Assembly (NCBI GenBank): GCA_963760985.1
Contig: CAVXFM010000004.1
Location: 186,001-250,000 of the forward strand
Direction of reading: 5' to 3'
DNA length: 64,000 nt
Source: JACRDG01 sp963760985
Lineage (GTDB): Bacteria; Desulfobacterota; Desulfomonilia; Desulfomonilales; Desulfomonilaceae
This document shows positions 35,614 to 43,450 of this stretch, one piece after another. The notes below the pieces were generated by a model. That model was not told where the DNA came from, did no database searches, and saw only the letters and a list, made by a program, of their open reading frames with translations. Positions within the stretch are counted from its first letter, which is position 1. Each line of letters begins with the position of its first letter. The position numbers were made by a program, and so were the translations under genes.

Positions 35614-36507
35614 ATGAAATACGCTCTCTTTCTGGGATGTGCAATTCCCATAAAATATCCGGGCTTTGAGGCCGCTACTCGGCTGGTGTGCGAGCGGCTG
35701 GGGATCGAGTTGGTTGATCTCCCCTTTTCCTGTTGTCCTCCGCCCACCAGCTTGAAGCTTGTGCACTATGATTCATGGTTGGCGCTTGCCGCGAGAAACC
35801 TTTGCCTCGCGGAAGAAGCAGGATTGAATATCCTCACCTTGTGTTCCGGGTGCGTCAACACGTTGAAGGAAGCCAATCTTTCGCTTAAACAGAGTGATTC
35901 CAAGAAACGCAGGGTCAACAAGATCCTCGAGGATTTCAACCATCGATTCAGGGGAACCATCGGGGTCACTCACATACTGGATGTGTTGTACCAGGATACG
36001 GTGGTGGAGAGGATTATCAAGGAGACCGTCCGCGACATTCCTCTCAGGGTCGGGTGTCACTACGGATGCCACTATTTTCGACCGCCTGAAGTGATGTATC
36101 CTGGGGAGCTGTCTGACGCTGAATCCTACGTGCCCGTGAAGATGGACCATCTCCTTTCCCTCATCGGAGTGGAGCCCACGGAATACTCGCGAAAATTCCT
36201 GTGTTGTGGTTCTCCTCTGGGAGCAAACGCAGACCCGGACGCGGGATACGCCATCATGAGCACGAAACTCGCACTCATTCAAGAACGCAATATTCAGGCA
36301 ATGTCTGTCATTTGTCCGTCGTGTTTCGAGCAATTCGACATGGGGCAAATCGTCCTGTCGCGCAAGAACAAGGACACGCCCAAGATTCCCACGTTCTACT
36401 TGACGCAGCTCCTGGGTCTGGCGCTCGGGATGACACCCAAACAGGTGGGATTGGACGTGCACCGTGTCAAAGCCAAGAAACTCCTGGACGGCGTAGGAAT
36501 ATCATGA
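35614..36507 (+). CDS. hdrB: heterodisulfide reductase subunit B
   Basis: 297 residues, with the two CCG-type domains that bind the non-cubane 4Fe-4S clusters reducing disulfides: FSCCPPP with CSGCVNTL in the first, and GCHYGCHYFRP, FLCCGSPLGAN and CPSCFEQFD in the second. Length and order match methanogen HdrB. Since the host is a bacterium, the disulfide substrate is probably not CoM-S-S-CoB; a DsrC-like or other thiol carrier is inferred. mrp follows after 7 bases. Confidence 0.94.
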   Translation: MKYALFLGCAIPIKYPGFEAATRLVCERLGIELVDLPFSCCPPPTSLKLVHYDSWLALAARNLCLAEEAGLNILTLCSGCVNTLKEANLSLKQSDSKKRRVNKILEDFNHRFRGTIGVTHILDVLYQDTVVERIIKETVRDIPLRVGCHYGCHYFRPPEVMYPGELSDAESYVPVKMDHLLSLIGVEPTEYSRKFLCCGSPLGANADPDAGYAIMSTKLALIQERNIQAMSVICPSCFEQFDMGQIVLSRKNKDTPKIPTFYLTQLLGLALGMTPKQVGLDVHRVKAKKLLDGVGIS

Positions 36508-36514
36508 GGAAGAT

Positions 36515-37384
36515 ATGACCGAGAAAAAAAGAACCCCCGCCCTCTCTCCGGAGGAAGTGCAACAACTCAGGGAAGACCTGATGGTTTCCGACAGCCTGTT
36601 TCGGATCGAAAACACGTTGATGGTTCTGTCCGGAAAGGGCGGAGTGGGCAAGAGCACCGTCGCGGTAAACCTTGCAGCGGCCTTGGCTGCCTCGGATCGT
36701 CAAGTAGGGCTTCTGGACATAGACATTCACGGCCCGAGCATACCGACATTGCTCAAACTGGAAGGATCGGTGGTCTCCGGCACCTCGGAACGGGGCATGA
36801 TCCCTGTGCGGTATAATGACAACCTCAAGGTCCTTTCCATTGAGTTTGTCCTGGCGGATCAGGCTGATGAGGCGGTGATCTGGCGCGGTCCCATGAAGCA
36901 CCGGATGATCAAACAGTTCATCGGGGAAGCTGACTGGGGAAACCTGGACTTTCTCATCGTGGACGCTCCTCCGGGAACCGGCGACGAGCCTCTTTCCATT
37001 TGCCAGATGGCGCCACCTCGATCTCAGGCCATTATCGTGACCACGCCTCAAAAGGTTGCGGTGAAGGATGTGAGGAAATCCATCCGATTCTGCAAAAGCC
37101 TTGAAATGCCAATATTCGGGATCGTCGAAAACATGAGCGGATTCGTGTGCCCCACGTGCGGTGCGGAGCATGACCTGTTTAAGTCAGGTGGCGGCGAAAA
37201 ACTCGCGAGAGAGACAGGGTTCCGTTTTCTTGGCAGGATTCCGCTCGATCCGAGGCTGGTCACCGCGTCCGATGATGGAAAGCCGTTTGTGCTGGAATAT
37301 CCTACCTCCCCCACCACGAGGGCCTTTGACCAGATCGTTGACCACATATTGCCTTTGTCCCCGCCCAAGATGAAGAAGCACTGA
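36515..37384 (+). CDS. mrp: Mrp/NBP35-family iron-sulfur carrier ATPase
   Basis: 289 residues. It has the deviant Walker A VLSGKGGVGKSTVAVNLA (about 37-54), LLDIDIHGPSIP, IVDAPPGTGDEP and the CPTC pair (FVCPTCG, about 212) that holds a bridging 4Fe-4S cluster in dimers. It likely delivers clusters to apo-proteins; the position directly after hdrB in a cluster-rich operon fits. A hairpin shortly after its stop lies between it and convergent trmFO. Confidence 0.94.
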   Translation: MTEKKRTPALSPEEVQQLREDLMVSDSLFRIENTLMVLSGKGGVGKSTVAVNLAAALAASDRQVGLLDIDIHGPSIPTLLKLEGSVVSGTSERGMIPVRYNDNLKVLSIEFVLADQADEAVIWRGPMKHRMIKQFIGEADWGNLDFLIVDAPPGTGDEPLSICQMAPPRSQAIIVTTPQKVAVKDVRKSIRFCKSLEMPIFGIVENMSGFVCPTCGAEHDLFKSGGGEKLARETGFRFLGRIPLDPRLVTASDDGKPFVLEYPTSPTTRAFDQIVDHILPLSPPKMKKH

Positions 37385-37420
37385 TGCGATCACCACGACG
37401 GTTCGCTTAGCTGGTCCGCG

Positions 37421-37444
37421 AGGAGATTTCCTGGGAAATCTCCT
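37421..37444. terminator. hairpin between convergent mrp and trmFO
   Basis: AGGAGATTTCC (37421-37431) with its exact complement at 37434-37444 and a two-base spacer, flanked by GCG/CGC. It can form on either strand and serves mrp best (about 37 bases past its stop). No long T-run. Confidence 0.55.
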
Positions 37445-37621
37445 ACGCGACCGCAGGCAGAAACGGCCATGCGTACGTGAATCCCCCGGCTATGCGGTAT
37501 CTCACCACATCCTGACACTGAGATCGATTCGCGTGTGACCGCACCACGTGACGCAGGCTGGAGATCTCCAGCCCTACGAGCTTACGGGTTTGAAACCGGA
37601 TAGCTATGAGTACCCGTGGGA

Positions 37622-38953
37622 TCACGCACTCTCTGTCGCGCGGAGTACCTCGGTCGCGTGCTTCCACTCCTGAATGGCTGAAAGGCTTCGCTCCGCGAGG
37701 GCTTCCTTTTTTCGGTGTTTGGGCGTGCGCACAGGAAGCGGCTCAATGATGCCGAAATTCACGTTCATGGGTTCGTACCGCTTGGAATGGGTGTCCTGCG
37801 TATGCTTCAACAAGGCCCCTGTCGCAGTGACCGCAGGCGGAGGTTCCACAGGGAGACCCGCGGCAAGGAACGCGGCCATGATCCCGACAGCCAGGCCTGA
37901 AGCAGTGGACTCGATGTACCCCTCGACTCCGGTGATCTGGCCGGCAAAGAAGACGTGAGGCTGGATGCGGGCTCTGGAGTACCGATCGAGAAGCCGCGGC
38001 GCGTCAAGATACGTGTTTCTATGGATCGAGCCCAGCCGCGCAAAGCTGGCATGCTCCAAGCCGGGGATCATGCGGAACACGCAATCCTGTGCCGGGTGCG
38101 TCATCTTGGTCTGGAATCCCACGAGATTGAATAACGTTCGTTCCCGGTTTTCCACGCGAAGCTGCACCACCGCAAAGGGCCGCCTCCCTGATTTGGGGTC
38201 CACCAGCCCCACAGGCTTCATGGGCCCAAACGCGAGGGTATCCGGGCCGCGGCGAGCGAGTTCCTCCACAGGCAAACATCCCTCGAAATGAGGGATCTTT
38301 TCAAAAGGGTACGGATCCACTTTTTCCGCATCGAGAATCGCACTGACGAAGGCACGATACTTGGGTTCGTCCATGGCTGCGTTCAGATAATCTCCCTCGC
38401 CTTCTCCGTACCGGGATGCGGCAAAAAGGGTGTTCATGTCAAGGCTTTCCGCGGTCACGATGGGGGCGATCGCGTCGTAAAAGTACATGCCGTCCGATCC
38501 GAACAAACGGCAAATTTCCTCTGCCAACGGATTTGACGTGAGCGGACCGGTGGCCACGATCACGGGGCCTTGGTCCGGGGACGGAATCTGCGTCAGTTCT
38601 CGTCGCTCGACGGTCACCAGAGGATGTGCTTCAAGCCTTTGGGTGATGAGACGGGCAAAGAGATTGCGATCCACTGCCAGAGCCTTGCCAGCGGGGACCG
38701 CGGTGGCATCGGCCGTCTCTATGATGAGGGACTCCAGGATGCGCAGTTCCTGCTTGAGCAATCCTGCCGCAGAATGCAATACAGCCGATCTCAACGAATT
38801 GGAGCACACCAACTCAGCCAGGTCAGGGGAATGATGAGCCGGGCTATAAGAATGGGGCTTCATTTCAATCAAGCGAACGGGCACACCCCGTTGCGCCAGT
38901 TGCCATGCAGCTTCGCATCCGGCCAAGCCGCCACCTATGATAGTGATCGTCAC
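37622..38953 (-). CDS. trmFO: methylenetetrahydrofolate-tRNA-(uracil-5-)-methyltransferase
   Basis: 443 residues from GTG 38953, directly after AAGGAGG; more upstream codons lack family resemblance. It makes m5U54 in tRNA with FAD and methylene-THF as carbon donor. Signatures: IIGGGLAGCEAAWQLA FAD site, EMKPHSYSPAHHSPDLAELV, CSNSLRS, MYFYDAIAPIV, GRRPFAVVQLR and the late GVEGYIESTASGLAVG. It does not belong to the hdr operon. A folate-linked gene near the WL operon may be chance. Confidence 0.95.
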   Translation of the reverse strand: MTITIIGGGLAGCEAAWQLAQRGVPVRLIEMKPHSYSPAHHSPDLAELVCSNSLRSAVLHSAAGLLKQELRILESLIIETADATAVPAGKALAVDRNLFARLITQRLEAHPLVTVERRELTQIPSPDQGPVIVATGPLTSNPLAEEICRLFGSDGMYFYDAIAPIVTAESLDMNTLFAASRYGEGEGDYLNAAMDEPKYRAFVSAILDAEKVDPYPFEKIPHFEGCLPVEELARRGPDTLAFGPMKPVGLVDPKSGRRPFAVVQLRVENRERTLFNLVGFQTKMTHPAQDCVFRMIPGLEHASFARLGSIHRNTYLDAPRLLDRYSRARIQPHVFFAGQITGVEGYIESTASGLAVGIMAAFLAAGLPVEPPPAVTATGALLKHTQDTHSKRYEPMNVNFGIIEPLPVRTPKHRKKEALAERSLSAIQEWKHATEVLRATESA

Positions 38954-39420
38954 AAGCCTCCTTGTCTGGGTCGAGTCCAGTCGGTTGCGGAACCGCGATG
39001 GACCGGTTTGAAAAAACCTCTCCCGTGTGTCTCGACACACGTGAGAGAGAACAGATGCTTCCCTTGGCGTGGTTTGTTCCGCCATAGGAGCTTCTCGGAG
39101 AGCCACCGGGGAATGATAAGGTCCCGAGCCTCGTGCGAAAAGGTACCAACACCCGGCGCTGCCGATCGAGAGCACCGCGCGCGCTCCAGTTCGTCCGGGA
39201 ATCGGTGGTCCTTGGGGCTTGGTGTCCTGGCGGTTTTGTCTTCCTTATTGCTGGATTCCCTCAATAAAGGTGGCGGATGTACACAACCGGGCACTTAGTG
39301 CTTGATTTCTCAAATACCGTGACCTTGAAACAGGGCGGACGTGAGCGGTCACCTCACCGCTTGAGTACGTCTTCGCATTTTAGCCATTGAGCACTTAGCC
39401 CCGACTTAATGCAACGCGCA
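38954..39420. other. intergenic region, nothing recognised
   Basis: About 467 bases upstream of trmFO. Frames present on both strands are complementary shadows without motif or ribosome-binding site. A promoter for trmFO is expected here but none was clear. Confidence 0.4.
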
Positions 39421-39645
39421 TCACGTTTTTGGTTGAAGAAGCTGACATTCGTTCAAGACTTTTCGGAGATCTTCAAGCGCTATCTTCCATTGTGCATCGA
39501 TCTCCTTAGCCTCCTCGACCAGTCTCGCGCGTTTGCTTTTCCCCACATCCGGCTCCTTGAGCTCATCCTTGATCTTCTGCCATTTGTTGTACGGTCCTAT
39601 CGCTTTTTCGAATACCACCCTTACCTGATCGAGCGGATCGCTCAT
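39421..39645 (-). CDS. small helical hypothetical protein, 74 aa
   Basis: From ATG 39645 with AAGGAGG eight bases upstream, a decisive ribosome-binding site; longer upstream frames are ignored. The sequence is charged and almost fully helical (VFEKAIGPYNKWQKIKDEL, then KRARLVEEAKEIDAQW). No cysteine, signal or known motif. It lies downstream of the FMN reductase on the same strand, about 120 bases away. Confidence 0.7.
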   Translation of the reverse strand: MSDPLDQVRVVFEKAIGPYNKWQKIKDELKEPDVGKSKRARLVEEAKEIDAQWKIALEDLRKVLNECQLLQPKT

Positions 39646-39764
39646 CGTTTCCTCCTTGTGCGGCTCTGCTGATGCGGCAATGCCGTCAAAGCAGAGCCTG
39701 TTTGAGAGATCGGATGAAAGTGCTTTTAGGTTGGACCTGAGCGGCCTCGGAATTCCGAAGACCG

Positions 39765-40322
39765 TCACGCCATGAGGTCCCGCCCGATCTGCTCGGCCTG
39801 GGCAACGAGATCAGGTCTCTCGCCCAGGGAATCGGCAGGTCTGGGCCCATTCATTCGCAGCAAGAGCCTTTTGACAAACCCGTGTCGGACGAGCCAACTA
39901 TCGTACCGCGCGCAGACGTCCGTGTACACGTTCAAGTCTGGCTGTCCTTGAGCCATAATGAACACGGAACTCTTTCCCGCTTCCACGCGACTCGTGCGAT
40001 CCGGGTTCAAGTAGGAATAGGTGCGATCGAAAAAGGACTTGAATTGACCGGAGACCTCGCCGAAGTAGTTCGGGGTCGCGAGAAGGACTGCGTCTGCTTC
40101 CTTGACTGCGTCCAATACGGCAGTCAGATCGTCCTTCAGCACACAGTGGTCCAGTTTGAGTTTGCAGGCCTCGCAGGCTTGACAGCCCTTGAAAGTGAGT
40201 TTGTTCAGCACGAACTCGCTGGTTTCCGCTCCCAATTTGCCTGCGGTATCCAGGATAATCCTGGCCAAGGCCGAACTATTGCTCTTGGGTCGGGGACTCC
40301 CTAAAATAGCGACGATTTTCAT
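39765..40322 (-). CDS. NADPH-dependent FMN reductase / iron-sulfur flavoprotein family
   Basis: 185 residues from ATG 40322 with GAAGGAG upstream. A flavodoxin-like FMN site GSPRPKSNSSALA opens the protein. A cysteine pattern, GCQACEACKLKLDHCVLKDD (about 48-67), with CxxCxxC plus a fourth Cys, matches archaeal-type iron-sulfur flavoproteins that bind one 4Fe-4S. ATPNYFGEVSGQFKSFFDR is the second FMN loop. It could reduce O2, peroxide or other substrates in an anaerobe. It lies downstream of the CODH/ACS operon in the same direction but across about 400 bases. Confidence 0.88.
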   Translation of the reverse strand: MKIVAILGSPRPKSNSSALARIILDTAGKLGAETSEFVLNKLTFKGCQACEACKLKLDHCVLKDDLTAVLDAVKEADAVLLATPNYFGEVSGQFKSFFDRTYSYLNPDRTSRVEAGKSSVFIMAQGQPDLNVYTDVCARYDSWLVRHGFVKRLLLRMNGPRPADSLGERPDLVAQAEQIGRDLMA

Positions 40323-40725
40323 TCCGCTGCTCCTTCGTAGGGTGTTCTTTCTCTCTGTGTGGCGCCCAGCCGACACGCGGCCCGGGGCCGACTCCATTCC
40401 GGGAGAACCGGCCAGGTGCAGTGGAAGGACAAGAAGCCTGCCCTGTACTTTTTTCGTTGAGCCGACAAGAGAGGATTGCCCTGTACCTCGCCTATACCAG
40501 TCCGGCTCGGTCTGTCAACAGGATTCTCTCTTGCTGCCCTCCAACTTGAGGGAAAACGTCAGGCCATGTCCGATCAAAGCATGCCGGGAACCGGAGTGAC
40601 CGTGTGTCGGAGTGGCGAAAAAGTACTGACCGAGTCGCTGCGCTTTTGAAAAATAGCGAAAGGTCCCCTGAACGATGATTCCACGGCTTTGAGCCAAGTG
40701 CGAAGAGAAGGAAACCTCCCGACAC
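40323..40725. other. intergenic region, nothing recognised
   Basis: About 400 bases between the FMN reductase and the small cysteine-rich frame. It probably holds the promoter for the reductase. Short frames on both strands look random. Confidence 0.4.
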
Positions 40726-40886
40726 CTAAGAAGAGTCAAACGGACAAGACTTTTGGCAATGGGTTTCACAGAAAAGCAAGCCGCGGCAGAGGATGGGGCA
40801 CAGGGTACGTCCTTCCAAGGGCGTACCCCGCGAGTAACAGGCATTCACACAGGTTCCGCACTCCGCTCAACGGTGCACGAAGCCAT
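40726..40886 (-). CDS. small cysteine-rich protein after acsE (needs one-base restoration)
   Basis: A minus-strand frame ending at stop 40726 reads ECGTCVNACYSRG, TLCPILCRGLLFC and ETHCQKSCPF: nine cysteines in about 45 residues. It opens after a stop at 40867-40869, but one missing base there links it to ATG 40886, which lies 11 bases after the acsE stop, giving about 53 residues (ten cysteines in all). The Cys spacing suggests two metal or Fe-S sites. It is reminiscent of, but not the same as, the MetV zinc/Fe-S module of methylene-THF reductases. If real it is the last gene of the acs operon. Confidence 0.45.
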
Positions 40887-40896
40887 CCGCCAGGAA

Positions 40897-41788
40897 TTAG
40901 AGTTCAAGCCAGGAGTGTGAGTACAGGGACTGACCGAGCAACAGTTTGGTGGTCTTTACATAGTCAGCCTCACGTTTATCCAGACTGCTGAGTTCGATTT
41001 CTTCGCCGTCAAAAACTCGGCCCACCAGCGTCTCCAATTCCATAGCCTGGTCATGGGCGATTTTGACGATCTCGTCGTCAAAACCGTCGAGAATGGCCGA
41101 CGTGATCCCGCACTTCTTGAGCATGATGAGATACACCTGGTTAAGGATGTCTCTCAGTTCGTCAGGCGAGCCATTGGAAACATTGGAAAGACCGCACGTG
41201 GACTGGCATCCGGGCGCGAGGTCCGGTAGCCACTGCATGAAGGTCGTGCATCCCTGAAGCTCCTGCTGCTGAGACGACACCGGCACCACGATGGGATCGA
41301 ACCAGATTCTCTCGAATCCGATCCCGCATTCCCCGGCTTTGGTCATCATGCTGTCCAGAAGCACGGACCGCTCGTTTTCATCACGGGGAATTCCGTCAGG
41401 ACCCCACATCAGGCCCACCATATCGCAGTCGGTACTTGGTCACCAGGGGCATTTGCATGTCCATGCGGTCAGGCTTGGCCATGATCGAGTTGATCACCGC
41501 CCGGCCTTTCTTGACTTTGTACACCTGCAAGCCGGCCTCTACTGCATCGTTGTTGGTGGTGTCCAGGAACAGAGGAAGATCCGTCACTTCCTGAACGGTT
41601 TTTACGAGCCATTGCATCATTTCTTGTCCGCCTTTTCTGGCGGGCCCCAGGTTCAGGTCGAGAAGATCCGCTCCTCTTTCAGTGAGTTTCTCAGCCCATT
41701 CCTGAATTGGTTTGGGATCCTTTTCCCGCATGGCATTGCCCGTATACTTCGACATGATGTTGATGTTCTCAGCCACCACCTTTATCAT
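40897..41788 (-). CDS. acsE: methyl-THF:corrinoid/iron-sulfur protein methyltransferase (frameshifted at 41432)
   Basis: 296 residues after removing one base at GTAC 41432-41435 (minus strand AAGTACCGACTGC). The first frame (ATG 41788, AGGAGGTAA upstream) has VVAENINIMS, PIQEWAEKLTERGADLLDLNLGP and PLFLDTTNNDAVEAGL of the pterin-binding TIM barrel. The second frame has MVGLMWGPDGIPRDENER and TTCGLSNVSNGSP-like (QSTCGLSNVSNGSP) signatures of MeTr. It moves the methyl of 5-methyl-THF to Co(I) of AcsCD. It is the fourth enzyme gene of the acs operon. Confidence 0.93.
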
Positions 41789-41913
41789 CGAAAGTTACCT
41801 CCTGATTTGACTCCCGTTCCTACGCGGAACGCCGGAAACTAAATTAGCACACCATTAGTCGAGACGAAAGCGGAATGTGCGACTTTTTGCCCGTTCCTGC
41901 TATTGTGGATCAT

Positions 41914-41934
41914 CGGGGGAGAATTCATCCCCCG
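41914..41934 (-). promoter_or_regulatory. intergenic hairpin between acsC and acsE
   Basis: CGGGGGA (41914-41920) with TCCCCCG (41928-41934), loop of seven. No T-run. One hairpin occurs in each gap of this operon, so it may protect mRNA ends or reduce read-through rather than terminate. Confidence 0.55.
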
Positions 41935-41964
41935 ACGATCACGGGTTGAGCCACGTATTATTGC

Positions 41965-43308
41965 TCAGGACACGTAGTTCTGGCGGAGATACGCAGGGAT
42001 GTGAGCCCCTTCCCTGGGTCCGATCGCCACTTTCCATCCAGCGAGTTCTTCCTCGAGATCACCACTGATAATCGCAGCCGCGCCCGGTATGATGATTTTC
42101 CTCACCTTTGTCTTGTCCTCGATCCCGGACTTCTTCACAAACGGAGCGATAAGGTCAGCGACAAACTTGCCGGCCGCCCAGGCGGTGAGGACCGACAAAC
42201 CGTCCGTATTAAGCACCAGCAGCCATGACGGCACTCTGCTCGCCTCGACCTCACCGGATACGATGAAGTAGGTGAGCGAGAAATTGCTGGTAATCAGCAC
42301 AGGGGAATCCTCAGTGGGGTTGTTGATCGGGTATATGCCTTGCTCGGTGGTCATAGGCCGCTGAGGATCAGTGAAGATATTGAGCCTCTGCAGCAGCAGC
42401 GGGAAGAGCACTTCACCCTTCAGATCATTCAATATGACTATGCCGGAGTACTTGGAAATGCATGTCCCCGCGATGACGGCCTCGTCGATGGGGTCGGACG
42501 TCATTTCACACGGGAACGATATGGTGGGGAACCCAAGGGGCCGGTACAGTTTTTCCAGGGCCAGTCGGCGGATCATGACGTTGTCACGGAGCATCGTGGG
42601 GAGATCGCGTGAGCCCGAGTCGAGCACGATGTCCTTGTGGCCTTTTTCCGTGAGCTTCGCGCTCATGCGAGCCAGATCGCCTACTTTGGATGCCTTTATC
42701 GCGAGGGGGCAATCGAATTCTTTTGCCAGCGCGGAATACGCATCCACATTGCCGTCGGCAGCGCCATAGAGGAGCGGCTTGTTCTTGCCGACTTCCGCCA
42801 GGGCAGCCTTGAGCGTGTCCGGTTTGTCGCTCATGAGGATCAGAGCGGCGCCCGCATCCGCGGCCTTCTTGGCGATTTGAGTAAAGCGGCCTGCGTCTCC
42901 GGTGTCCTTCACCGCGACCAGATCCGGTTTCAGGATCAGCCCAACCCGTTCGTACCTCAGCGTTTTAAAAGCGTTGAGCTTGCTGTCGACCGACGCATCG
43001 TCCTCGGATGCGGAGATCAGGCAGCCGAGGGCTGTGGGATTGTTGAAGGTTTTTTCATGACGGTAGAGAACGGTCTCTCCACCGGTTTTCACTGCGGAAT
43101 CGCCGGTGCCGATGACTACGGTCCTTATGGGCGGTGCAGATGCAGAAGCCAGCTTTTCCTTGGCGTCGTCCGAGACGTACGGGCACAGATCCAGCTCGGC
43201 TTTTCCCGCGGCCAGGTTCATGGCAAAGGCGAGGCACGTGGGCACACCACATTCCCCGCAGTTTCTTTTGGGCATCATCTTGAAGATTTGGATTCCGGAA
43301 AGTGCCAT
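41965..43308 (-). CDS. acsC: corrinoid/iron-sulfur protein large (gamma) subunit
   Basis: 447 residues with GGGGAGG before ATG 43308. The N-terminal 4Fe-4S domain CGECGVPTCLAFAMNLAAGKAELDLCP (key Cys at 17, 20, 25 and 42, approximately) reduces the cobalamin. A TIM barrel follows and the C-terminal B12-binding domain ends in the family's PAYLRQNY-type tail. It carries the methyl group between AcsE and acetyl-CoA synthase, paired with the AcsD part of the fusion protein. Confidence 0.96.
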   Translation of the reverse strand: MALSGIQIFKMMPKRNCGECGVPTCLAFAMNLAAGKAELDLCPYVSDDAKEKLASASAPPIRTVVIGTGDSAVKTGGETVLYRHEKTFNNPTALGCLISASEDDASVDSKLNAFKTLRYERVGLILKPDLVAVKDTGDAGRFTQIAKKAADAGAALILMSDKPDTLKAALAEVGKNKPLLYGAADGNVDAYSALAKEFDCPLAIKASKVGDLARMSAKLTEKGHKDIVLDSGSRDLPTMLRDNVMIRRLALEKLYRPLGFPTISFPCEMTSDPIDEAVIAGTCISKYSGIVILNDLKGEVLFPLLLQRLNIFTDPQRPMTTEQGIYPINNPTEDSPVLITSNFSLTYFIVSGEVEASRVPSWLLVLNTDGLSVLTAWAAGKFVADLIAPFVKKSGIEDKTKVRKIIIPGAAAIISGDLEEELAGWKVAIGPREGAHIPAYLRQNYVS

Positions 43309-43380
43309 AGATCACAACCTCCCCCCTCGCGGGCAAGACCCCGAGGAGTGTATCGCTAGTTTGAAAGAAAGGGATAAATG

Positions 43381-43419
43381 CATTAGGGGGCTCTGGGGAG
43401 AGTGAGAGCCCCCATAATG
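43381..43419 (-). promoter_or_regulatory. intergenic hairpin between acsB and acsC
   Basis: GGGGGCTCT (43386-43394) with AGAGCCCCC (43405-43413) around ten bases, extended by CATTA/TAATG with one bulged base. No T-run on the minus strand. Confidence 0.6.
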
Positions 43420-43450
43420 GACTATAATCAAACAACGGCCTTGTGCTGCC

